Below, piece after piece: positions 15,026 through 21,636 of a stretch of DNA of 23,280 bases. The stretch spans positions 1 to 23,280 of the forward strand of contig JBCDFV010000057.1 of NCBI GenBank assembly GCA_039177555.1, read 5' to 3'. Numbering within the stretch: the first letter of the stretch is position 1; every line of letters starts with the position of its first letter. Source of the DNA: JANQGH01 sp039177555. Lineage in GTDB: Bacteria > Pseudomonadota > Alphaproteobacteria > DSM-16000 > Inquilinaceae. The position numbers were made by a program, and so were the translations under genes. The notes below the pieces were generated by a model. It was not told the origin of the DNA and ran no database searches. It saw nothing but the letters and a program-made list of their open reading frames with translations.

Positions 15026-15907
15026 TCAGGCGGTCATCGACGTGCGATAGGCCATCGGCGTCTGACCGTGCATCGATTTGAACACCCGGCTGAAATGGGC
15101 CTGGTCGGCGAAGCCGCAAGCGATGGCGATTTCGGCCAAGGGCCGATCCCGATCGGCCAGCAGCTTGCGCGCCTGCTCCGCCCGATAGCTGGTGACGTAC
15201 TGCATCGGGCTTTGGCCGATGGTGCGCTTGAACAGCCGGGCGAAATGCGACGGACTCAAGGCCGCCTCCGACGCCAGGTTTTCCAGCGAGATGGGGTTGC
15301 CGAACTCCGTCGCGATGAAATCGAGCACCCGCTTGTAGCGACGGGTCGGGAATCCTTGCTCGGCCTCAAGATCGTAGCGATCACCATAGCGCTGGATCAG
15401 CTTGATCAGAAACACGCGGGCCAGGGATTCGAACATCAAGGCAGAGCCCAGATCGTCGGAAGCCAAGGCATCGCGCAGCATGACGCCCGCCTGGCAAATG
15501 TCCGGATCGGCGAATTGCGGCAGGTTCTTCAACTGGGTCGCCGTCAGGAGGATGCCGACCTCGCTTTGCGCAAACCGCTCCAGCTTCTCCGGCTCCAGCG
15601 TGATCACGATGACCTTTGACCGGGCGTGCCAGCGCCAGCCGGATCGAACGCCCGCCGGCGTGACGACGATTTCGTCCTTGTGATAGGTGAAGTCGCGATG
15701 CGCCCCGTCGCGCCAGTTTTCCACCCGGTGCGGCTGTTCGCGCAGGTTTAAGAGTACATGATGCTGGCCGAACGCGGCCTCCGGCATTGTCGCCGGCGCC
15801 GCCTCGAAATACTCCAACGTCAGCAGCTCCGCCGCGGACGGCCGCGCCAAGTGCGCGCTGTCGAGCAGTGGCGGTTCGGGATAGATGTCCTGATAGCGGT
15901 TGGGCAT
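15026..15907 (-). CDS. AraC-family transcriptional regulator
   Basis: A 293-residue regulator. The C-terminal DNA-binding domain (about 187-290) has two helix-turn-helix motifs: the first in ISLENLASEAALSPSHFARLFKRTIGQSPMQYV, the second in PLAEIAIACGFADQAHFSRVFKSMHGQTPMAYR, with the usual GF-D--HFSRVFK signature. The N-terminal part is a cupin-like effector domain (FGQHHVLLNLREQPHR through DEIVVTPAGVRSGWRW). It resembles regulators of small-molecule metabolism. It is placed directly upstream of, and co-oriented with, the aldo/keto reductase and SDR genes, and is divergent from a methyltransferase gene. It may control either side. The start at 15907 has no strong SD but fits the family length. 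Confidence 0.92.
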   Translation of the reverse strand: MPNRYQDIYPEPPLLDSAHLARPSAAELLTLEYFEAAPATMPEAAFGQHHVLLNLREQPHRVENWRDGAHRDFTYHKDEIVVTPAGVRSGWRWHARSKVIVITLEPEKLERFAQSEVGILLTATQLKNLPQFADPDICQAGVMLRDALASDDLGSALMFESLARVFLIKLIQRYGDRYDLEAEQGFPTRRYKRVLDFIATEFGNPISLENLASEAALSPSHFARLFKRTIGQSPMQYVTSYRAEQARKLLADRDRPLAEIAIACGFADQAHFSRVFKSMHGQTPMAYRTSMTA

Positions 15908-16035
15908 CCGGACGATATCGGCAAATAGGCCGCAAAGGACAACCCGTCTCGGTGTCGATCGTTGCCTGCCTGTCGCGGTCCGTCAACAATGGCCCATCGC
16001 ATTTGCTGCGGGAAATGGCGAGGGAGGGCTTGGTC

Positions 16036-16083
16036 ATGAACGAACTGACTGTCGGCAGCCAACGAAACGGCGACCGTCCATGA
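16036..16083 (+). CDS. Candidate upstream ORF (15 codons) coupled to the methyltransferase
   Basis: ATG at 16036 is preceded 8 nt upstream by AGGGAGGG (16021-16028 region), the best ribosome-binding site in the area. It encodes MNELTVGSQRNGDRP and stops with TGA at 16081-16083, overlapping the methyltransferase ATG (16080) as ATGA. The methyltransferase start itself has no clear SD, so ribosomes finishing this ORF could re-initiate there. No peptide family is recognised. It may be a coupling device rather than a functional peptide. Confidence 0.35.
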   Translation: MNELTVGSQRNGDRP

Positions 16084-16892
16084 AAGAGTATTTCGACACA
16101 AACCAGCGCCGGTGGGACGAAGCCGTTGGCATCCATCTGAAATCGACGACGGGCGCCTATCGGCTGGACGATTTCCGCGCTGGTGAGGACATTCTGCTGC
16201 CGATCGAAAGCGCCGAGATCGGCGATCTCGCCGGCAAGCGCCTACTGCATCTGCAGTGCCATTTCGGGCTCGATACGCTGAGCCTGGCCCGCCGCGGCGC
16301 CAGCGTCACCGGCCTCGACTTTTCGCCCAAGGCGATCGACGCGGCACGGGCGTTGTCGCAGGAGACGAGCGTGCCGGGCACGTTCGTCCTGGGCAATGTC
16401 TATGACGCGCCGAGCCTGATCGACGGCCAGTTCGACGTGGTCTACACGACCTGGGGCACGACCGTCTGGCTGCCGGACATCACGCGATGGGCGGAGATCG
16501 TCGCCCACTTCCTCAAGCCCGGCGGCTATCTCTACAAGCTCGATGGCCACCCTGCGGCGCTCATGCTTGAAGAGGACAAGGACGGAAAGCTAACGCCAAC
16601 CTATCCGTGTTCTACAAGCGACACCCCGCTGATCTTCGATGACGAAACGACCTATACCGGCGACGCCGACACGCTGACGAACACGCGCAGCTATGAGTGG
16701 ATCCACGCGCTGTCGACCATTGTGAATGGCTTGATCGGCGCCGGGCTGACGCTGGACTTCCTCAACGAACACGACCGTCTGGCCTGGAAACTGTTCTCAT
16801 GCATGCAAGACGCCGGTGAACACATGCTGAAGCTGCCGCCGGAGATGCCGTCCTTTCCCCTGGCGTATTCGGTGAAGGCCTCAAAACCCTGA
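16080..16892 (+). CDS. Class I SAM-dependent methyltransferase
   Basis: A 270-residue Rossmann-like methyltransferase. Motif I is LLHLQCHFGLDTLSLARRG (55-73), followed by the acidic strand end VTGLDFSPKAID (76-87; Asp80 for the SAM ribose). The later segments are GQFDVVYTTWGTTVWLPDI and FLKPGGYLYKLDGHP, the motif expected after the active-site strand. The pattern LQCHFGLDT is typical of a widespread family of uncharacterised small-molecule methyltransferases. The acceptor is unknown. ATG 16080 is chosen because the protein family begins near MKEYFDTNQRRWD and because it overlaps the stop of a small upstream ORF. Its last 12 bp overlap the convergent acetyltransferase gene. Confidence 0.88.
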   Translation: MKEYFDTNQRRWDEAVGIHLKSTTGAYRLDDFRAGEDILLPIESAEIGDLAGKRLLHLQCHFGLDTLSLARRGASVTGLDFSPKAIDAARALSQETSVPGTFVLGNVYDAPSLIDGQFDVVYTTWGTTVWLPDITRWAEIVAHFLKPGGYLYKLDGHPAALMLEEDKDGKLTPTYPCSTSDTPLIFDDETTYTGDADTLTNTRSYEWIHALSTIVNGLIGAGLTLDFLNEHDRLAWKLFSCMQDAGEHMLKLPPEMPSFPLAYSVKASKP

Positions 16893-17444
16893 AACGGCGA
16901 CCGACGTCTGCCGCCGCTGGTGGTAGGGGCTTTGATCGGCGGCCGGCACGCCGCCCCACCGCTCGATCGCGCCGCGCATGACACCGCGCGCGGTTCGGTC
17001 CAGCCAGACGGCTTGCAGGCGGGTCGGGTCTTCGCCCGGCATTTCCAGGCCGTCGGCGGCGGCCGGGCGAAAGCCGAACTGGCCGTAATAGGCAAGGTCG
17101 CCGACCAGCAGCACCAGCCGATGGTTGGCCCAGGCGGCCATGTCCAGGCTGCGCCAGATCAGGGCCTTGCCGATGCCCTTGCCCTTCAGTTCCGGCCGGG
17201 CGGCCACCGGCCCCAGCAACATTGCCTTGCGGCCACCAACGGATACCGGCCAGTAGCGGATCGTTCCCAGCACGGCATCGTCTGCATCCGCGCGCGCCAC
17301 CAATCGCAGATAGGTGTCGGGCGCCACGCCCTGGCGATAATGGTAAGACCGCTTGGCATGCCGTCCCGATCCGCCGAAGGCGGCGTCCAGCAATTCTTCT
17401 ATGGCGGGCCCGTCACCGGGCCTTTCCGTGGTGATGTGGAACAT
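16881..17444 (-). CDS. GNAT-family N-acetyltransferase (YhbS-like)
   Basis: A 187-residue GNAT enzyme that transfers acetyl from acetyl-CoA to an amine. The CoA pyrophosphate-binding motif is ARPELKGKGIGKALIWRSL (87-105), with the preceding strand MLLGPVAV-like segment AMLLGPVAA. The segment HRLVLLVGDLAYYGQFGFRPA is characteristic of the YhbS-like group (COG3153). The C-terminal extension after about residue 160 is variable in this group. AGG about 7 nt before ATG 17444 acts as a modest SD. A rho-independent terminator lies only 17 nt upstream of the start, so expression probably depends on read-through of an attenuator. The substrate is unknown. It overlaps the methyltransferase gene tail to tail by 12 bp. 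Confidence 0.9.
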   Translation of the reverse strand: MFHITTERPGDGPAIEELLDAAFGGSGRHAKRSYHYRQGVAPDTYLRLVARADADDAVLGTIRYWPVSVGGRKAMLLGPVAARPELKGKGIGKALIWRSLDMAAWANHRLVLLVGDLAYYGQFGFRPAAADGLEMPGEDPTRLQAVWLDRTARGVMRGAIERWGGVPAADQSPYHQRRQTSVAVSGF

Positions 17445-17461
17445 CGAGGTACCTGACCGAC

Positions 17462-17486
17462 AAAAAAGCCACCCTGGTCGGGCGGC
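17462..17486 (-). terminator. Rho-independent terminator/attenuator before the acetyltransferase gene
   Basis: On the minus strand GCCGCCC-GACCA-GGGTGGC forms a 7-bp stem (one G-U pair) with a 5-nt loop, followed directly by six T (17467-17462). It ends 17 nt before the acetyltransferase ATG, so it terminates an upstream minus-strand transcript just before the coding region. Confidence 0.75.
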
Positions 17487-17609
17487 GCTGGCTTGTCCGG
17501 TCTATCGGGGTTCGGGTGGCAACCTACCCCAGGGCCGAGCCAAAACGCCGCAACGGGTCGAACCCGCGCGTGCGTCGTCGTCGGCTGAAGATTACGTGTC
17601 TGGTCATGG
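17462..17609 (-). ncRNA. Candidate structured leader RNA (attenuator or riboswitch-like)
   Basis: The roughly 150 nt upstream of the terminator have no convincing gene but show nested structure. There is a hairpin CGGGT-TCG-ACCCG (near 17554-17566), a hairpin GGGGT...ACCCC with inner GGT/ACC (17530-17507), and then the terminator. The heptamer GCCACCC (17520-17514, minus strand), held in the second hairpin, is an exact complement of the terminator 3' arm GGGTGGC (17474-17468). It could form a competing antiterminator. No known riboswitch class was recognised. It could also be an independent small RNA ending at the terminator. Confidence 0.4.
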
Positions 17610-17615
17610 GGCCGC

Positions 17616-17645
17616 ATGGTTGGGGCCGGATCGCCGGCTTGTCAA
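17616..17645 (-). promoter_or_regulatory. Putative promoter of the leader/acetyltransferase transcript
   Basis: On the minus strand a perfect -35 hexamer TTGACA (17645-17640) is followed after 18 nt by AACCAT (17621-17616), a weak -10 (3 of 6). Initiation near 17609 would give a leader of about 165 nt to the acetyltransferase start. The rest of the gap up to 17772 shows no gene or clear promoter for the rightward copper operon. Confidence 0.35.
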
Positions 17646-17772
17646 CAGGAAACAGGGGTCGCCGCCGCGAGGGCAGCGCGGCTCTCACGGGTCGATGATG
17701 GCACTGAAGTACCGCGTCTCATAGTGTCGCAGGTCTTGGCGGATGCGGACAATTCATGGCATCAGAAAGCCC

Positions 17773-18183
17773 ATGTCGTTTCGCCGTCGCCGATCATCCC
17801 GCCTTGTGCGCGGGGGCAGCACGCTGGCCATGCTGGCCCTGGTGCTGGCGACGCTGCTGCCCTACGACAGGCCGTCCCAACGCTGGGTCCAAAGCGACGC
17901 GGGTCAGTGGTTTCAGGTCACTGAGCTTGCCGGCTGGCTGTGCCTGCCGGGCACCTCGACGCCGCGGGGCGATCGGGGCTCGGGCGACGGCTTCGACCCC
18001 TTCTGCGGCCTGTGCATCATCGGCGCCAGCCTGACGCCCACGGTTCCCGACCCCATGCCGTTTGTTCTGCCGGCCGGCTGCCAGACCGATCCGGGTTTGT
18101 GGCCGGAGACACTGGTTGCCGACCACCGGCCGGACGAGCGGCCGCCGGCCCGCGCGCCGCCCGTCCTCCTTCGATTGACCTGA
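17773..18183 (+). CDS. DUF2946-like small membrane-anchored cysteine protein
   Basis: A 136-residue protein with a basic N-terminus (FRRRRSSRLVRGG) and one hydrophobic segment (about 17-31), then a periplasmic domain. Cysteines occur at 57, 78, 81 and 103; Phe-Cys-Gly-Leu-Cys (77-81) within FDPFCGLCIIGA resembles the FCxxC motif of DUF2946 proteins, often found beside copper-trafficking genes. The context agrees: a PCuAC chaperone and a SCO1 protein follow. The CxxC pair suggests metal binding or thiol chemistry, but no activity is established for the family. An in-frame ATG at 17743 would add 10 residues; 17773 is preferred because the basic-hydrophobic signal then begins the protein. The C-terminus is Pro/Arg-rich. 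Confidence 0.6.
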   Translation: MSFRRRRSSRLVRGGSTLAMLALVLATLLPYDRPSQRWVQSDAGQWFQVTELAGWLCLPGTSTPRGDRGSGDGFDPFCGLCIIGASLTPTVPDPMPFVLPAGCQTDPGLWPETLVADHRPDERPPARAPPVLLRLT

Positions 18184-18239
18184 CTGCAACCGGCGCCCCC
18201 TAGGACGCGCCGGAACCCTTGCCAATCGAAGGAAGAAAC

Positions 18240-18722
18240 ATGTTCAAAGGTATGAAATACGTCCGCGCCGTCATGATCGTTTGGGCGGCGCTGATGGGAA
18301 TGGCCCAGGCCCACGACTACGAGGTCGGCGCGCTGACCATCACCCACCCGTGGAGCCGGGCAACGGCGGCAAGCGCCGCCAACGGCGTCGCCTACATGGC
18401 GATCACCAACAACGGTTCCAGCGACGATGTCTTGATCGCGGCCGAGGCGCCCGTGTCCAACCGAACCGAGTTGCACACGCATGAGATGACCGACGGCGTG
18501 ATGCGGATGCGCCCGGTCGAGGGCGGAATTACAATCCCGGCAGGCGAGACCATCTATCTGGAGCCGTCCGGCCTGCATGTGATGCTGATGGGGCTGGATG
18601 ACCGGCTGGTCGAAGGGGAACTGTTCCCTCTGACCCTGACGTTTCAAAACGCCGGCACCATCGAGGTCGAGGCCGCCATAGAGGGGCCCGGCGCCGTTTT
18701 GGACCTTCATTCGGACCACTGA
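18240..18722 (+). CDS. PCuAC-type periplasmic copper chaperone
   Basis: A 160-residue secreted protein with a signal peptide (MFKGMKYVRAVMIVWAALMGMAQA, probable cleavage after Ala24). The PCuAC fold is marked by THPWSRAT (35-42), NGVAYMAITNNG (48-59) and the copper-binding residues His79, Met90, His113 and Met115 in ELHTHEMTDGVMRM and GLHVMLMGL. These proteins carry Cu(I) in the periplasm and help load the Cu-A site of cytochrome c oxidase together with SCO proteins, which fits the next gene. AAGGAAG, 6-7 nt before ATG 18240, is a strong SD and excludes the alternative TTG at 18219. It begins 56 nt after the DUF2946-like gene. Confidence 0.92.
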   Translation: MFKGMKYVRAVMIVWAALMGMAQAHDYEVGALTITHPWSRATAASAANGVAYMAITNNGSSDDVLIAAEAPVSNRTELHTHEMTDGVMRMRPVEGGITIPAGETIYLEPSGLHVMLMGLDDRLVEGELFPLTLTFQNAGTIEVEAAIEGPGAVLDLHSDH

Positions 18723-18794
18723 AGCTTGGGGTCAGGGTCGGCGCCGGACAGCGGCGCCCGCCCGACCCAAGCGACGCCTCATGCGAGGATCACG

Positions 18795-19397
18795 ATGAAC
18801 AGAAATATGGTTTTGACCGGTGTCGCCAGCGTCACGGTGGCGGCAATCGCCGTGGCGGCCGGCATCTATTTCACCCGCGCGCCGGCGTTCGAACCCGTCG
18901 GCCTTATGCCGCCGGCCGACCTCGGTGGCGCCTTCACGCTTGTCGACAGCGACGGCGCCGACTTCAGCAGCAGCGAGCTGTCGGGCAACGGCGCCATGCT
19001 CTATTTCGGCTTCACCTACTGCCCCGACGTGTGCCCGACCGAACTCGCGCGTGTCGCCGGCGCGGTCGACCAGTTGGCCGAGGAGGGCATTGCGGTCACG
19101 CCGGTTTTCATAACCGTGGACCCCGAACGGGACGGGCCCGAGCTGGTTGGCGACTATGCCGACCTGTTTCACCCGGACATGATCGGCCTGACCGGCAGCG
19201 TGGAACAGATCGAGCAGGTCGCGGAGCAATACGGCGTCTACTACCGTCGGGTCGAGGATGACTCGGCGACCGACTATTTGCTGGATCACAGCTCGTACAT
19301 CTATCTCTTGGATCCCACCGGCCGACTGGTCTGGATGTTCCGGCCCACGGACGGGGTCGACGCCATGGTGCAAACGATCGTCGAGGCAGCGGCGTAG
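18795..19397 (+). CDS. SCO1/SenC-family copper protein
   Basis: A 200-residue thioredoxin-fold protein anchored by an N-terminal membrane helix (about 7-26), with its domain in the periplasm. The copper ligands are present: Cys76 and Cys80 in TYCPDVCPTE, and the distant His165 in LLDHSSYIYLLDPTG. SCO proteins deliver copper to, or reduce the cysteines of, the Cu-A site of cytochrome c oxidase. The start at 18795 has GAGGAT 6 nt upstream and gives the expected short cytoplasmic tail; an in-frame upstream codon at 18726 would put 23 unrelated residues before the helix. Its position directly after the PCuAC gene supports a joint role in oxidase assembly. Confidence 0.93.
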   Translation: MNRNMVLTGVASVTVAAIAVAAGIYFTRAPAFEPVGLMPPADLGGAFTLVDSDGADFSSSELSGNGAMLYFGFTYCPDVCPTELARVAGAVDQLAEEGIAVTPVFITVDPERDGPELVGDYADLFHPDMIGLTGSVEQIEQVAEQYGVYYRRVEDDSATDYLLDHSSYIYLLDPTGRLVWMFRPTDGVDAMVQTIVEAAA

Positions 19398-19591
19398 GGT
19401 TTCGTCTTACGGGAACTCGATCCGGCCGATCGTGAAGTTGGGGCGCGCGCCGGTTACGGCTGGATCATCCACGCGGCCGGGGTATCATGGGCGCCTGGCC
19501 GCCCTCGGCGAACGCTGTTTCGTCCCTCCCGCAACGTCCGTCGATGGCGGGCGCCGGATCCAAGCGGCGTCAACGGATCGAGGAGGTTGCC

Positions 19592-21631
19592 TTGGCACCG
19601 CAGACCAAAGACAAGGCGCAGCCCGCCGCGACCAACACGCCTGACCCGGACGCGGTCAACCGCTTGACGCGGCTTGCGGCGAACCGGGTCGCGATCGAAG
19701 AGGTGTCGCCGTCGGTCGATGGTGGGCGATTTGCCGCCAAGGCGGTTGCCGGCCATCGGTTTGTCGTCGAAGCCGACATTTTCTGCGACGGGCATGATGT
19801 GTTGCAGGCCGCCCTGCTGATCCGTCGGCACGACGGCGCGGACTGGTCGGAAGTGCCGATGCGGCCGATCGGCAACGACCGTTGGCGCGGCGTGGCGACC
19901 TTCGACGAAATCGGCGCGCACGCATTCACCATCCGGGCCTGGCGCGACCTGTTCGCCACCTGGCAGGCGGAGGTCACCAAGAAACACGACGCGGGCCTGT
20001 CGCTGACCCTGGAACTTCAAGAAGGGCGCGCGCTGGTCGAGAACACAGCCGACGCCGCCAAGGGCCTCTCCGCCGAGGACCAAAAGGCGCTTGCCGGGTT
20101 GGTTGCAAACCTTAACGCTGCCACCGCCGACGGCGACCTGTTCAACGTCCTGATGACCGATGAGACGACGGCACTGATGCGGCGTGCGGGTCTGCGCACC
20201 AACTTGTCGAGCCTGGAGGCGCCGATACCGGCCTGGGTCGACCGCGAACGGGCGCTGTTCTCCGCCTGGTACGAGCTGATGCCTCGCTCCATGGCTTTCT
20301 CAGAAGAACGGCATGGCACCTTCGACGACGTCATCGCGCACCTGCCTTACGTGCGCGATCTCGGGTTTGACGTCTTGTACTTTCCGCCGATCCACCCGGT
20401 CGGCAAGACCAACCGCAAGGGTCGGAACAACGCGCTGCGTGCGGGGCCGGACGATCCGGGGTCGCCCTATGCGATCGGCGCCGAAGATGGCGGGCACGAC
20501 GCCATCCACGCCGAACTGGGCGACTTTGAGAGCTTCGAACGGCTGGTCGCGGCGGCGGCGGACCATGGGCTGGAAATCGCGCTCGACTTCGCCATCCAGT
20601 GTTCGCCGGACCATCCATGGCTGAAAGAACATCCCGAATGGTTCGATTGGCGGCCCGACGGCACCATAAAATTCGCCGAGAACCCGCCGAAGAAGTACGA
20701 AGACATCGTCAACGTCCATTTCTATCGGGACGCCATCCCGTCGCTCTGGTTCGCGCTGCGCGACATCGTCTTGGGCTGGATCCGGCGCGGGGTGAAGATC
20801 TTCCGGGTCGACAATCCGCACACCAAGCCCCTGCCGTTTTGGGAGTGGCTGATCGCCGAGGTGCACGCCAAGCACCCCGAGGCCATCTTCCTGGCCGAGG
20901 CCTTTACCCGGCCGAAGATGATGAAGCGGCTGGCCAAAGTCGGCTTCACCCAGTCCTACAGCTACTTCACCTGGCGCAACACCAAGCACGAGCTGACGGA
21001 ATACCTGACCGAACTGACGGAAGGCGACATGCCGCAGATCATGCGGCCCAACTTTTTCGTCAACACGCCGGACATCAATCCGGTGTTCCTGCAAACCGGC
21101 GGGCGTGCGGCCCACCGCATACGGCTGGTGTTGGCCGCGTCACTGTCGAGCAATTACGGGCTCTATAACGGCTTTGAGGTCTGTGAGGCGGCACCGGTTC
21201 CGGGCAAGGAGGAGTATCTCGACAGCGAGAAGTATCAGTTGCGGGTCTGGGACTTTGACCGACCTGGGCACATCAAGGACGACATTCGCCTGGTGAACCG
21301 TCTCCGCCGCGACCATACCGCGCTTCAGCAGATGGCGGGCCTGAGGTTCTACAACGCCTGGAACGACACCATCCTCTATTACGCCAAGTTCACCGCCGAT
21401 CTTTCGGATTTCATTCTGTTTGCTGTCAGTCTCGATCCGCACAATCCCCAAGGGGCCACCATCGAGGTCCCACTGTGGGAGTTCGGCCTGCCCGACGATG
21501 CGGTGGTCGAGGGCAAGGACCTGGTGACGGGCGGCGATTTGCGCTGGGAGGGTAAGATGCAGCAAGTCTGGTTGACGCCGGAGGACCGGCCGTACGCGAT
21601 CTGGTCCCTGAAGAACCCCTCGGCCGGGTAG
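19592..21631 (+). CDS. glgE: Alpha-1,4-glucan:maltose-1-phosphate maltosyltransferase
   Basis: GlgE is a GH13-family cytoplasmic enzyme that transfers maltose from maltose-1-phosphate to the end of an alpha-1,4-glucan. Starting at TTG 19592, which follows AGGAGG by 5 nt, the protein has 679 residues, the normal size. The N-terminal beta domain begins RVAIEEVSPSVDGGRF (32-47). The catalytic domain has FPPIHPVGKTNRKGRNN (264-280), the nucleophile Asp407 in FRVDNPHTKP, the general acid Glu436 in LAEAFTRPKMM, and SYSYFTWRNTKHEL, characteristic of GlgE rather than ordinary amylases. The frame continues upstream to 19487, but nothing family-like precedes 19592. treS follows after 5 nt, completing the trehalose-to-glucan route. 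The 194-bp gap upstream shows no further gene. Confidence 0.95.
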   Translation: MAPQTKDKAQPAATNTPDPDAVNRLTRLAANRVAIEEVSPSVDGGRFAAKAVAGHRFVVEADIFCDGHDVLQAALLIRRHDGADWSEVPMRPIGNDRWRGVATFDEIGAHAFTIRAWRDLFATWQAEVTKKHDAGLSLTLELQEGRALVENTADAAKGLSAEDQKALAGLVANLNAATADGDLFNVLMTDETTALMRRAGLRTNLSSLEAPIPAWVDRERALFSAWYELMPRSMAFSEERHGTFDDVIAHLPYVRDLGFDVLYFPPIHPVGKTNRKGRNNALRAGPDDPGSPYAIGAEDGGHDAIHAELGDFESFERLVAAAADHGLEIALDFAIQCSPDHPWLKEHPEWFDWRPDGTIKFAENPPKKYEDIVNVHFYRDAIPSLWFALRDIVLGWIRRGVKIFRVDNPHTKPLPFWEWLIAEVHAKHPEAIFLAEAFTRPKMMKRLAKVGFTQSYSYFTWRNTKHELTEYLTELTEGDMPQIMRPNFFVNTPDINPVFLQTGGRAAHRIRLVLAASLSSNYGLYNGFEVCEAAPVPGKEEYLDSEKYQLRVWDFDRPGHIKDDIRLVNRLRRDHTALQQMAGLRFYNAWNDTILYYAKFTADLSDFILFAVSLDPHNPQGATIEVPLWEFGLPDDAVVEGKDLVTGGDLRWEGKMQQVWLTPEDRPYAIWSLKNPSAG

Positions 21632-21636
21632 GACCG

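Noticed and set aside
17550..17572. T-arm-like sequence GGGTTCGACCC suggesting a tRNA
   Set aside because: The stem-loop geometry is wrong (3-nt loop in a 5-bp stem), and no acceptor, anticodon or D arm fits around it.
17399..17617. 72-codon minus-strand frame across the terminator before the acetyltransferase gene
   Set aside because: It reads through the terminator hairpin and T-run and overlaps the acetyltransferase start. It has no SD or family features, and the RNA structure explains the region better.
19419..19434. Inverted repeat CGATC-CGGCC-GATCG downstream of the SCO gene as a terminator
   Set aside because: Only 5 bp, with no T-run; too weak to call.
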